DNA from: Pseudomonas sp. Irchel 3E13
GTDB taxonomy: Bacteria; Pseudomonadota; Gammaproteobacteria; Pseudomonadales; Pseudomonadaceae
Assembly (NCBI RefSeq): GCF_900187455.1
Contig: NZ_FYDX01000016.1
Coordinates: 1 to 64,000 of the forward strand
Length of the DNA: 64,000 nucleotides
Direction of reading: 5' to 3'
A program made the position numbers and the translations under genes. Below, piece after piece: positions 32,964 through 42,764 of this stretch (position 1 is the stretch's first letter; each line of letters starts with the position of its first letter). Under the pieces are notes generated by a model. The model did not search any database. It had not been told where the DNA came from and worked only from the letters and a program-made list of their open reading frames with translations.

Positions 32964-33006
32964 CTCATCGCTGGCAAGCCGGGTGTCCCCGCTTGCCAGC
33001 GATGAG
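32964..33006. repeat. REP-like 16-bp palindrome downstream of lpd
   Basis: CTCATCGCTGGCAAGC (32,964-32,979) and GCTTGCCAGCGATGAG (32,991-33,006) pair perfectly over an 11-base loop. It begins five bases after the lpd stop on the minus strand. The wording (GCTGGCAAGC, CGCTTGCCAGC) resembles Pseudomonas REP elements. It may stabilise or terminate the lpd transcript. Confidence 0.75.
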
Positions 33007-33011
33007 CGTGT

Positions 33012-34412
<1,401 letters not shown>

Positions 34413-34472
34413 TGTTGTGCTCCCGGATGAAGTATCGAAAGTGGCGCCAAGGTTAGTCGCTCGAACGATAAG

Positions 34473-34482
34473 TTGTATACAA
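34473..34482. promoter_or_regulatory. TTGTATACAA palindrome in the lpd-cfa intergenic region
   Basis: A perfect 10-bp palindrome within AAGTTGTATACAATTT, between divergent lpd and cfa. Its shape, TTGTAtaCAA, is that of operators bound by GntR/FadR-type regulators. No such regulator gene is nearby. Confidence 0.4.
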
Positions 34483-34624
34483 TTTATGGCTTGTTTTTAC
34501 ACAAAGATAATTCCGCTGAACAGTTTCGATAGCGTCAGACTATGGTCCTAATAGCCTGAAAGATCTTACATATGAACTACCCTTTTCCCATGACGTCCTA
34601 CGAAAACATGGGAGGGTTCACTTC

Positions 34625-35809
34625 ATGCTCGTGCAACTTCCGCCAGCGCTGCAAAGCTTGCATTTGCCGCTTCGTCTACGGCTCTGGGATGGCCATGAGT
34701 TCGATCTAGGCCCTCAGCCGCAGGTCACCATTCTGGTCAAGGATCCGACGCTGATGAGTCAGCTCACCCATCCTGGCCTGGATGAACTGGGCACGGCGTT
34801 CGTCGAAGGCAAGCTGGAACTGGAAGGAACCATCAGTGAGGTCATCCGGGTCTGCGATGAACTCAGTGAGGCGTTGCTCAAGGATGAAGAAGACGACGTG
34901 CCCGTACGCGTCGAGCACGACAAGGCGACCGATGCTTCCGCCATCTCCTATCACTACGACCTGTCCAATGCCTTCTACCAGCTCTGGCTGGACCCGGAAA
35001 TGGCTTACTCCTGCGCCTATTTCAAGACCGCCGATGACACCCTGGAACAGGCTCAGCAGAACAAGTTCGAGCACCTGTGCCGCAAGCTGAGACTCACGCA
35101 GGGCGATTACCTGCTGGACGTCGGATGTGGCTGGGGCGGGCTGGCGCGTTTCGCTGCGCGGGAGTTCGGTGCCAAGGTGTTTGGCATCACCCTGAGCAAG
35201 GAGCAGTTGAAGCTGGGTCGCGAGCGGGTCAAGGCCGAAGGGTTGCAGAAGCAGGTTGAGCTACAGATCCTCGACTATCGCGACCTGCCCCAGGATGGTC
35301 GTTTCGACAAGGTGGTCAGCGTTGGCATGTTCGAACATGTCGGCCATGCCAATCTGGATCTGTATTGCCAGCGCCTTTTCGGCGCGGTGCGTGAAGGTGG
35401 GCTGGTGATGAACCACGGGATCACCGCGAAGCACCTGGACGGTCGTCCGGTGGGCCGCGGGGCCGGAACCTTCATCGAGCGCTACGTGTTTCCCCACGGG
35501 GAGTTGCCGCACGTATCGATGATCAGCGGTTCCATCAGTGAGGCAGGGCTGGAAGTAGTGGACGTGGAAAGCCTGCGGTTGCACTACGCGCGCACGCTGA
35601 AATTCTGGAGCGACAATCTTGAGGGCCGGCTCGAAGAAGCGTCCGCCATGGTCCCGGAAAAAGCCTTGCGCATCTGGCGGCTTTATCTGGCGGGCTGTTC
35701 CTACGCGTTTACCCGCGGCTGGATCAATCTGCATCAGATCCTAGCGGTCAAACCCAGAGCGGACGGCAGTCACGACCTGCCGCTGACCCGCGCTGATCTC
35801 TACCGCTGA
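34625..35809 (+). CDS. cfa: Cyclopropane-fatty-acyl-phospholipid synthase
   Basis: 394 residues from an ATG preceded by GGGAGGG. The N-terminal domain (1-110) binds lipid. The catalytic domain has the S-adenosylmethionine motif LLDVGCGWGGLARFAA, GITLSKEQL, VSVGMFEHVG and RYVFPHGELPH. The enzyme adds a methylene group to unsaturated acyl chains, protecting membranes from acid and solvent stress. It converges with cls, stops 10 bases apart. Confidence 0.93.
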   Translation: MLVQLPPALQSLHLPLRLRLWDGHEFDLGPQPQVTILVKDPTLMSQLTHPGLDELGTAFVEGKLELEGTISEVIRVCDELSEALLKDEEDDVPVRVEHDKATDASAISYHYDLSNAFYQLWLDPEMAYSCAYFKTADDTLEQAQQNKFEHLCRKLRLTQGDYLLDVGCGWGGLARFAAREFGAKVFGITLSKEQLKLGRERVKAEGLQKQVELQILDYRDLPQDGRFDKVVSVGMFEHVGHANLDLYCQRLFGAVREGGLVMNHGITAKHLDGRPVGRGAGTFIERYVFPHGELPHVSMISGSISEAGLEVVDVESLRLHYARTLKFWSDNLEGRLEEASAMVPEKALRIWRLYLAGCSYAFTRGWINLHQILAVKPRADGSHDLPLTRADLYR

Positions 35810-35819
35810 GCGCCACTCG

Positions 35820-37259
35820 CTAAAGGATCGGAGATATCAGCCGCGCGATACGCATCCCCAGTTGTTGCAGGCGGTGCGTATCGCGGCTGTCTTCCGGGGT
35901 GATTTCCCGGGCCTGGTCGAAGTCGTTCACCAGCATCTGCTCCACCGTGGTAGCGAACTCCGCGTCGATCGTCACCAGCATGATTTCGAAATTCAGACGG
36001 AAGGACCGGTTGTCCAGGTTGGCGCTGCCAATCGCGGCGACGTCGTTATCCACAAGCACCACTTTCTGATGCAGAAACCCCGGCTCATACCGGAACATCC
36101 GCACGCCCGCGCGCACCGCTTCGAAGGCGAACAGGCTGGAGGCGGCGTAGACGATGCGGTGGTCGGGGCGGGATGGGATCAGAATGCGCACGTCCACTCC
36201 ACGCAGGACCGCCAGGCGCAACGCGGCGAATACCGCTTCATCAGGAATGAAATAGGGACTGGTTATCCACACCCGCTCTTGTGCCGCGTGGATGGCATCG
36301 AGGAAAAACAGTGAGCAGGTTTCTTGTGGATCAGCCGGACCGCTGGCCAGGACCTGACAGAGCATGCCGTTTTCCGGGTAGGTATCCGGCAGGATCAATG
36401 GCGGCAATTTGCGCGCGGCCCAGAACCAGTCTTCGGCGAAGGACTCCTGTAAACAGGCCAGCACCGGACCACCCACCTGAACATGAGTGTCGCGCCAGGG
36501 GGATAACCGAGGGTTGCCGCCGAGGTACTCATCGCCGACGTTGTGTCCGCCGACAAAGCCCGTTACACCGTCCACCACCACGATCTTGCGGTGATTGCGG
36601 AAGTTCACTTGGAAGCGGTTGAACCAGCCGCGACGAGTAGCAAAGGCCCGGATATCGACGCCGCCTTCGCGCAGGACCTGACTGTAACGGGTGGGTAGGG
36701 CGTGACTGCCTACGCTGTCGTACAGCACATAGATCTTCACGCCCTCGGCTGCTTTCTTCAGTAGCAGTGCCTGAAGCTGACGGCCCAGGTCATCGTCGTG
36801 AATGATGAAGAACTGTACCAAGACCGTATCGCGAGCCTGATCGATGGCGTTGAAGATCGCCTTGAAGGTGGCCTGGCCATCGATCAGCAATTTCAACGTG
36901 TTGTTTGCCAGGCACGGCATGCGACTGAGTCGGGGCAGGGCCCGCAGGCCGGCATAGGCGGGCGAGTTGCTGGCGGCCAGTGCTTCCTCGACCCAGGGGC
37001 GCCAGTTCAGGTCGGCCATGGCGATATGCATTTCCTGGTTGGCCTGGCGTCGCGCCTGGATGTAGGCGTCGAAGGTACGACTGCCGAAGATCAGGTAGGG
37101 AATCAGTGTCAGGTAGGGGATGAACAGCAGCGACATCGCCCAGGCGATCGCTCCTTGGGCGGTACGCACTGTGAACACTGCGTGCGCGGCGGCAATCAGG
37201 CCGAGCAGATGAATTGCACCAATGAGGTAACCGAAGAACTGGGGGCTGTGGTAATCCAT
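35820..37259 (-). CDS. cls: Cardiolipin synthase
   Basis: 479 residues from ATG 37,257-37,259 (MDYHSPQFFGYLIGAIH), the usual length. Two N-terminal membrane helices (about 5-60) precede two phospholipase D domains with HxK motifs: FRNHRKIVVVDGVTGFVGGHN and FLHQKVVLVDNDVAAIGSAN. It condenses phosphatidylglycerol into cardiolipin at the inner membrane. Confidence 0.93.
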   Translation of the reverse strand: MDYHSPQFFGYLIGAIHLLGLIAAAHAVFTVRTAQGAIAWAMSLLFIPYLTLIPYLIFGSRTFDAYIQARRQANQEMHIAMADLNWRPWVEEALAASNSPAYAGLRALPRLSRMPCLANNTLKLLIDGQATFKAIFNAIDQARDTVLVQFFIIHDDDLGRQLQALLLKKAAEGVKIYVLYDSVGSHALPTRYSQVLREGGVDIRAFATRRGWFNRFQVNFRNHRKIVVVDGVTGFVGGHNVGDEYLGGNPRLSPWRDTHVQVGGPVLACLQESFAEDWFWAARKLPPLILPDTYPENGMLCQVLASGPADPQETCSLFFLDAIHAAQERVWITSPYFIPDEAVFAALRLAVLRGVDVRILIPSRPDHRIVYAASSLFAFEAVRAGVRMFRYEPGFLHQKVVLVDNDVAAIGSANLDNRSFRLNFEIMLVTIDAEFATTVEQMLVNDFDQAREITPEDSRDTHRLQQLGMRIARLISPIL

Positions 37260-37386
37260 GTACGTCCTGCCGTCCGCAATCAGGGTCCTAACAGAGCATG
37301 TTCCTGATGTGTCTTGCAACCCGATGGGCAATTTGTCGTCTAATCGGTAGTCCGGCACGGGGCCGGAGTTTTCGGGGAGTCATTAG

Positions 37387-37914
37387 ATGAACATTCGCAT
37401 GTCGATGCTGGCGCTGCTGGTTGGCCTGTCGAGTCCTCTGGTTCAGGCGCAGATGCTGCAACCGGGTTTGTGGGAGCTGACCACCAGCAACATGCAGGTC
37501 GATGGCAAGGCGCTGCCTGACATGGACTTCATGCTTGGGCAATTGAAGAACCTCCCGCCGGAGCAACGGGCAATGATGGAAGGCGTGCTGGCCAAGCAAG
37601 GCGTCACGGTGGCGGGCAAGGGTGTGCGTTCATGTCTGACGCCAGAACAGGTGAAGACCGACAACATCCCCTTGCAGGACCCGCAGTCGGGTTGCACCCA
37701 GCGGATCACCGAACGCAATGGCAATGTCTGGAAGTTCGAGTTCAGTTGCCCCAAGGCGCAGGGCACCGGGCAGGCGCAGTTTCTCAGCGATCGTGAATTC
37801 CTGACCAAGGTCCATGGCACCTTCAACGCAACCGGCGCGCAGCAGCAGGGCAGCATGGATACTCGCGCGGTGTGGCTGGGGGCCGACTGCGGAACGGTCA
37901 AGCCGCGTAGCTAA
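37387..37914 (+). CDS. DUF3617 secreted protein
   Basis: 175 residues. A signal peptide (MLALLVGLSSPLVQAQ) is followed by LQPGLWELTTSNMQVDGKALPDMD, the usual DUF3617 opening (xPGxWExT). Three or four cysteines (RSCLTPEQ, SGCTQR, FSCPKA, GADCG) suggest disulphides. Function of the family is unknown. GGGGAGTCATT is the ribosome binding site. Confidence 0.8.
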   Translation: MNIRMSMLALLVGLSSPLVQAQMLQPGLWELTTSNMQVDGKALPDMDFMLGQLKNLPPEQRAMMEGVLAKQGVTVAGKGVRSCLTPEQVKTDNIPLQDPQSGCTQRITERNGNVWKFEFSCPKAQGTGQAQFLSDREFLTKVHGTFNATGAQQQGSMDTRAVWLGADCGTVKPRS

Positions 37915-37922
37915 GGCTCGTT

Positions 37923-38810
37923 TCACCAGTTCCAGTGACTTTGGGCGACAGCGTCGTGGGCGTGCAGGCTCTCTGCATGTTCCACGCGCAACTGGAAGCC
38001 GGCCACTGAGGGCACCTGCTTCAGGGCCAGGTTCAGGCGGCGGGCAGCGTCTTCGCAGAACATCAGGTTCTGACCATTGGCCAAGGCGAAGGCTTGTTCG
38101 TCAGCTCGTTTGACGGCGGTTTGTACCGCGGTGCCCAAGGCAGCTTCCGCCTGATCAACCACTTCGAGAATTGGCAGCTCATCGCAGCTCTCTTTGAGCC
38201 GTACCCGCAACTTGGCTGTGCTGCGCTGGCTGTGGGGCGTCGCGACGATGCCCTTGGCGCTGCCGAGCCAGCTCAATACTTGTTCATGGGTCAGGTTGCG
38301 GTTGCCGAAGTCAGTGAGGAACTGCTGTTGAATCAACTGTCTGGCCAGCGCCGCCGAGCAGGGGCATGTTGAGGAATAGATCACCTCTGCATTTAGTTCC
38401 ACGTGGAACATTTCATCTTCCAGCCGCGCATCAATGACTATTGGATAGCGCTTGAAACCGGATTCCGAGCTGACCAACGCCGCGCGCTCGAGCAGTACGT
38501 CGAAGCGCAGGGTGAGCTGTGCGCGGGTGGAAAGGCCTTCATGGCTGTCGAGAAATTGCCTGAGTACGCGACGGATCAGTGAAACCGACAGCGGTTTATC
38601 CTTGAACACTGCGAGCGCCAGATACAGGCGAGACATGTGGATGCCGCGTGATGTGCCATCGCTCAGGTTCACGCCCGCGTCTGCGGTCCCTTGAAGGATT
38701 TGCTGATCCAGACGCAACGGAAGCGCGATGCCGCACATGCCAACCCATTCCAGCGGCAGGGATTGCTGGCTGGCTTGTGCGGCAATATCAGGAAGGGTCA
38801 GGGCGTTCAT
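37923..38810 (-). CDS. folE2: GTP cyclohydrolase FolE2 (zinc-independent type IB)
   Basis: 295 residues, with WVGMCGIALPLRL near the start, the central SESGFKRYPIVIDARL and STCPCSAALARQLI with its active-site cysteine, and a C-terminal EDAARRLNLALKQVPSVAGFQLRVEHAESLHAHDA. It makes 7,8-dihydroneopterin triphosphate for folate when zinc is scarce, replacing zinc-dependent FolE. A Zur-like box GTTACATTATAAC lies 33-45 bases upstream, as expected for this gene. Confidence 0.93.
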   Translation of the reverse strand: MNALTLPDIAAQASQQSLPLEWVGMCGIALPLRLDQQILQGTADAGVNLSDGTSRGIHMSRLYLALAVFKDKPLSVSLIRRVLRQFLDSHEGLSTRAQLTLRFDVLLERAALVSSESGFKRYPIVIDARLEDEMFHVELNAEVIYSSTCPCSAALARQLIQQQFLTDFGNRNLTHEQVLSWLGSAKGIVATPHSQRSTAKLRVRLKESCDELPILEVVDQAEAALGTAVQTAVKRADEQAFALANGQNLMFCEDAARRLNLALKQVPSVAGFQLRVEHAESLHAHDAVAQSHWNW

Positions 38811-38842
38811 AGTGCGAGCCGTCGGTGAAGAGATTGCAATAA

Positions 38843-38855
38843 GTTACATTATAAC
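38843..38855 (-). promoter_or_regulatory. Zur-like box upstream of folE2
   Basis: GTTACATTATAAC is the exact reverse complement of the box at 39,328-39,340 and follows the Pseudomonas Zur pattern GTTAtannnTAAC. It lies 33 bases before the folE2 start, a position suited to repression when zinc is present. Confidence 0.75.
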
Positions 38856-38885
38856 AATTCGAATGCCAGCACTTTTTCACTCGCC

Positions 38886-39278
38886 TCACTGGCAGCCGCT
38901 GAGTCGGTTGCAACGCAGGTTGCAACGCAGGTTGAAACGCTGGCCGCTGGAACTGGAAACCCGGTTGAGGGTGGTCCAGCCCACTCGTCGGCTGTATCCG
39001 ACCCAGGCTTCGCCGTCGCTGGCGATGCCGGTATAGAAGGTCAATTGGCCATAGCGGCTGTTGGTCTGAGCCCAGCGGCGCTCGCTCGGTGCATCGTAGC
39101 CGCGCAGGTAGGTTGTCGCGCCTTGGGTCTGCACGCTGTAGTAGCTGCCCTGATGATCGGCGCAGGCCAGCAAGTTGGCGCTGCGGGTGCAGCTTGCCGG
39201 TTCGCTGCGTGGCATGGCGTGGGCGCCGCCGGCGATACAGAACAAGGTTATCCACAGCAGGTGATTCCGTGACGTCAT
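38886..39278 (-). CDS. Secreted Cys-containing protein in the Zur cluster, unknown
   Basis: 130 residues from ATG 39,276-39,278. A signal peptide (LLWITLFCIAGGAHA) is followed by CTRSANLLACADHQGSYYSVQ, WAQTNSRYGQLTFYTGIASDGEAWVGY and a C-terminus SGQRFNLRCNLRCNRLSGC. The latter derives from three tandem 12-bp units (38,907-38,942). Five mature cysteines suggest disulphides or metal binding. It lies between folE2 and the Zur box at 39,328, 50 bases from that box, so it is probably zinc-repressed and may be co-transcribed with folE2. No family recognised. Confidence 0.6.
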   Translation of the reverse strand: MTSRNHLLWITLFCIAGGAHAMPRSEPASCTRSANLLACADHQGSYYSVQTQGATTYLRGYDAPSERRWAQTNSRYGQLTFYTGIASDGEAWVGYSRRVGWTTLNRVSSSSGQRFNLRCNLRCNRLSGCQ

Positions 39279-39327
39279 GAGTGCCCTCTCGCTTTGGACG
39301 TGGACAGGCGATTGATGAAAGTGCATT

Positions 39328-39340
39328 GTTATAATGTAAC
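39328..39340. promoter_or_regulatory. Zur-like box between the secreted protein gene and the COG0523 operon
   Basis: GTTATAATGTAAC, in the context ATTGTTATAATGTAACGAT. It is placed between divergent genes: 50 bases from the minus-strand start (39,278) and 56 from the plus-strand start (39,396). It can control both. Confidence 0.8.
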
Positions 39341-39395
39341 GATAAACCAATGCATCGTTCGAATGCACTTTGCCGCCCTGATGAGGAACCGCGCC

Positions 39396-40604
39396 ATGCC
39401 CGATCGTCTTCCCGTAACCGTGCTCTCCGGCTTTCTTGGTGCCGGCAAGAGCACGGTGCTCAACCATGTGCTGCGTAACCGCGACAACCTGCGGGTCGCG
39501 GTGATCGTAAACGACATGAGCGTGATCAATATCGATGCCACCGAAGTGCAGCGCAACATCAGCCTCAATCGCACCGAAGAAAAGCTGGTGGAGATGAGCA
39601 ACGGCTGCATCTGCTGCACCTTGCGCGAAGACCTGCTGGAAGAGGTCAGCCGCCTGGCCGCGGAAGGGCGTTTCGACTATCTGTTGATCGAGTCCACGGG
39701 GATCGCCGAACCGCTGCCGGTCGCGGAAACTTTCACCTTCCGCGACGACCAGGGCCGCAGCCTTGCCGAGATGGCGCGGCTCGACACCATGGTCACCGTG
39801 GTCGACGGTTTGAATTTCCTGCGTGACTATCAGGCGGCCGAGAGCCTGGCGAGTCGCGGCGAAACCTTGGGTGACGACGACGAGCGCTCCATCAGCGATC
39901 TGCTGATCGACCAAGTGGAGTTCGCTGACGTGATTCTCCTGAGCAAGATTGACCTGATCAGCAGCCACGAGCGTGAAGAACTGAGCGCGATCCTGCGCCG
40001 CCTCAATGCTCACGCGCGAATCGTACCAATGCTGATGGGGCAGGTGGACCTTAATGCGATCCTCGACACCGGCCTGTTCGACTTTGACCGCGCCTCCAGC
40101 GCGCCAGGCTGGCTGCAGGAACTGCGGGGCGAACATGTACCGGAAACCGAGGAATACGGTATCGCCGCCAGCGTCTGGCAAGCCCGGCGTCCGCTGCATC
40201 CGCGACGGTTTTTCGACTTTATCCACAGGCCCTGGAGCAATGGCCGCCTGCTGCGTTCCAAGGGCTTCTTCTGGCTGGCCAGCAAATACCAGGAAGCGGG
40301 AAGCTGGTCCCAGGCTGGCGGCATGATGCGTCATGGTTTTGCCGGGCGCTGGTGGCGCTTTGTCCCGAAAGCACAATGGCCACAGGACCCGGAAAGTACT
40401 GCGGCGATCCTTCAGCAATGGGACCCGGAATCCGGCGACTGCCGTCAGGAACTGGTGTTCATCGGTCAGCACATCGATGTGCCGAGCCTGCATGCCGAAC
40501 TCGACGCCTGCCTGCTCAGCAACGCTGAAATGGCCCTCGGTGCAAGTCGCTGGCGCCAGCTGCCGGATCCGTTTGGCGCCTGGCATGAAGAGGAGGTGGC
40601 CTGA
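39396..40604 (+). CDS. zigA: COG0523 (CobW/Zng-type) GTPase, zinc metallochaperone ZigA-like
   Basis: 402 residues from ATG 39,396 (MPDRLPVTVLSGFLGAGKST), chosen because it starts the conserved region and leaves the Zur box outside the gene. Walker A GFLGAGKST, the metal-binding CxCC in NGCICCTLRED, the ESTGIAEP switch and the NKxD-like LLSKIDLIS are present. A CobW C-terminal domain ends it. Zur-controlled members hand zinc to essential enzymes during starvation. The stop overlaps the next ATG (TGATG). Confidence 0.9.
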   Translation: MPDRLPVTVLSGFLGAGKSTVLNHVLRNRDNLRVAVIVNDMSVINIDATEVQRNISLNRTEEKLVEMSNGCICCTLREDLLEEVSRLAAEGRFDYLLIESTGIAEPLPVAETFTFRDDQGRSLAEMARLDTMVTVVDGLNFLRDYQAAESLASRGETLGDDDERSISDLLIDQVEFADVILLSKIDLISSHEREELSAILRRLNAHARIVPMLMGQVDLNAILDTGLFDFDRASSAPGWLQELRGEHVPETEEYGIAASVWQARRPLHPRRFFDFIHRPWSNGRLLRSKGFFWLASKYQEAGSWSQAGGMMRHGFAGRWWRFVPKAQWPQDPESTAAILQQWDPESGDCRQELVFIGQHIDVPSLHAELDACLLSNAEMALGASRWRQLPDPFGAWHEEEVA

Positions 40605-41239
40605 TGCAAGTGGCCGAAGCACTGGCGCCCGTGCGCCAGGTATTTGGAGAGACGCCGATGGCGCTGACCGAGGCCCTGCTCGACGGCGTCAATCTTGCGG
40701 TATGGCAGCGGCGCTTGCCGGCGCATATCAATGACTTCGCCGCGCTGTTGTTGTCGTTGAATGAGCCGTTGGCTGAATCCTTCACCTTGACGGTCGGCAA
40801 GGACGGCCAGATGCCACTGCTTGATGGCGTGGCCAGTGCTTACACGGATCTGGCCGGTCATGAAGGCTTCATCGCCGACCTGGCCTGGCTGATCGATGCC
40901 TATGCCTGCCTGCTCGGTGCCAAGAGCGTCGGTGTTCGTCTGCGCGCGCTGGAGCGGGCCATGTGCCCGCGGTTTCATGTCGATCATGTGCCGCTGCGTT
41001 TGATCACAACCTACGCCGGGCCGGCCAGTGAGTGGCTGGAGGAAGGCGCGGTAGATCGGCGGCGGCTGGCACAGGACGAGGTGGACAGCGCCGATATCCG
41101 GCAGCTGGCCTGTGGTGATGTGGCGCTGTTCAAGGGCGAGAAATGGCTGGGTAACGAAGGCGCTGGCGTGGTCCACCGTTCTCCGGCGCTGGCCAACGGC
41201 GAGCGACGTTTGATACTGACCCTTGACTGGCTGGCATGA
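40604..41239 (+). CDS. DUF1826 protein
   Basis: 211 residues, translationally coupled to the upstream COG0523 gene. The conserved block CPRFHVDHVPLRLITTYAGPASEWL holds Cys, His, Asp and His in the order expected for a metal or cofactor site, and GDVALFKGEKWLGNEGAGVVHRSP resembles the second half of a cupin-like dioxygenase fold. DUF1826 genes are commonly found between COG0523 genes in zinc-starvation operons. The role is unknown. Confidence 0.8.
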   Translation: MQVAEALAPVRQVFGETPMALTEALLDGVNLAVWQRRLPAHINDFAALLLSLNEPLAESFTLTVGKDGQMPLLDGVASAYTDLAGHEGFIADLAWLIDAYACLLGAKSVGVRLRALERAMCPRFHVDHVPLRLITTYAGPASEWLEEGAVDRRRLAQDEVDSADIRQLACGDVALFKGEKWLGNEGAGVVHRSPALANGERRLILTLDWLA

Positions 41240-41282
41240 GCGCGGAGCATAGTGCTGAAATTTCCCGCTGAAACGGCTCTCC

Positions 41283-42257
41283 ATGCTGAAGAACATTCCC
41301 ACCCATCTAATCGCCGGCCCGCTCGGGGCCGGGAAGACCAGCCTGATTCGTCACCTGCTCAGCCAGCGTCAGGCTGATGAACGCTGGGCCGTGCTGATCA
41401 ACGAGTTTGGTCAGATCGGCCTGGATGCGGCGCTGCTCAGCACTGATGACGCGGGCGTGAGCATAGGCGAGGTGGCTGGCGGCTGTCTCTGCTGCGTGAA
41501 CGGTGCGCCGTTTCAGGTTGGCCTGGCCCGGTTGCTGCGCAAGGCGCGGCCGGATCGCCTGTTTATCGAACCTTCCGGGTTGGGGCATCCGGCGCAATTG
41601 ATGGCGCAACTTCGATTACCGCCGTGGCAGGGCGTATTGGCGGTGCAGCCGGCAGTGGTGGTGCTCGATGCCGAAGCGCTGGCCGCCGGCGCTGAGCTAC
41701 CGCAGGCGCAGGTACAGGCGTTGGCCGACGCTGGCTTGCTGGTACTGAACAAAGCATCGGTTGTGGATGACAAAAGCTGCCTGTGGATAAGCTCAAAACT
41801 GCCTTCAGTTCCGCTTTTCTGGACCGATCACGGGCAGGTGCCGCTCGATGAACTGCCATCCAGCCCGCCCTCGGCAGTGGATAACTCGGTTGTGGATAAC
41901 CTTTTGCCCAGCGGCCCGCCTCCAGTTACCGCGCTGTGGACGGATATTTCCCAGCCGCTATGCACTTATCAACAGCTCCCAGAGGGCTGGAGCATCGGCT
42001 GGCGATTTCATCCACAGCAAAAGCTTGAGAGGGCGCAATTGCAGCAGTTTGTGCAAAAGCTGGGCTGGCGTCGGGCCAAGATGGTGGTGCACGGTGCGCA
42101 AGGTTGGTGTTCAGCCAACGCCGTGGCCGGGCAGGCGCTGGAATGGCAGGAAAGTGCCTGGCGGCGGGATTCGCGGATTGAACTGATCTTCGATCAGGCC
42201 CAGGAACCCGCGGCGCTAGCGCGGCAGATGCTCGCTTGCCGCTTGCCTGTGGATTAA
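41283..42257 (+). CDS. Second COG0523-family GTPase
   Basis: 324 residues. Walker A GPLGAGKTS, the CxCC motif in GGCLCCVNGAPF, EPSGLGHPAQL and LNKASVVDD are present, so the GTPase part is intact. The second half is short and diverged, with a Pro/Ser linker (PSSPPSAVDNSVVDNLLPSGPPP). It is 43 bases after the DUF1826 gene, so it probably belongs to the Zur-controlled operon. Two DnaA-box-like TGTGGATAA runs lie within the gene. Confidence 0.85.
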   Translation: MLKNIPTHLIAGPLGAGKTSLIRHLLSQRQADERWAVLINEFGQIGLDAALLSTDDAGVSIGEVAGGCLCCVNGAPFQVGLARLLRKARPDRLFIEPSGLGHPAQLMAQLRLPPWQGVLAVQPAVVVLDAEALAAGAELPQAQVQALADAGLLVLNKASVVDDKSCLWISSKLPSVPLFWTDHGQVPLDELPSSPPSAVDNSVVDNLLPSGPPPVTALWTDISQPLCTYQQLPEGWSIGWRFHPQQKLERAQLQQFVQKLGWRRAKMVVHGAQGWCSANAVAGQALEWQESAWRRDSRIELIFDQAQEPAALARQMLACRLPVD

Positions 42258-42646
42258 TGACGCCAGCGGCTGTGTTCCTGGCGCCATTGCTTCATTTCGA
42301 TGACGTTGTCGCCATGCACGGGCGGTTTGATCTCGAAAGGATAGGGCGCCAGCTCGATCTGCACGCTGTGGGCACCGAACTGGGTGACCGTTCCGGGATG
42401 TCGCTGTTCGCCGGTGACGGTGAATTCGAAGTTATACACACGCGCCAGCCGCTTGCGGCCGTTGGCGTCGCGTACGAAGGCGATCTTCTTCAGCGCGACG
42501 TTCCCGTCGAGCAGTTCCAGGTCAAGCTTTGCGCAGTGCTGCTTGACCCGCTCCAGCGCCTTTTCCCGCAATCCATGGTTGTGCCACAGCCACGCGCCCG
42601 CCGTGGCCAGCAACATCAGCACCAGGATGTTTTCGAGGGTAACCAT
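42254..42646 (-). CDS. DUF3301 protein
   Basis: 130 residues with one N-terminal membrane helix (ILVLMLLATAGAWLWHNH) and the conserved LRVKQHC-like start LREKALERVKQHCAKLDLELLDG, then RVYNFEFTVTGEQRHPG. The family is a small membrane-anchored protein of unknown role. It converges with the COG0523 gene by a four-base overlap. Confidence 0.85.
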   Translation of the reverse strand: MVTLENILVLMLLATAGAWLWHNHGLREKALERVKQHCAKLDLELLDGNVALKKIAFVRDANGRKRLARVYNFEFTVTGEQRHPGTVTQFGAHSVQIELAPYPFEIKPPVHGDNVIEMKQWRQEHSRWRH

Positions 42647-42764
42647 CTACACATGCTCCAACGAGGTGTGCCCAGCTTAACTGCCGCCCCGGTCTGTCGT
42701 ACAGGTGGCATTTGGCGCCATACTGCGCGCCTTGTTCGTCATTCAACCGTTTTGGACGCCCTGC

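Noticed and set aside
38886..40622. 578-codon minus-strand frame treated as one protein
   Set aside because: Only the last 130 codons, from the ATG at 39,278, look like a real secreted protein. The rest is the antisense of the COG0523 gene.
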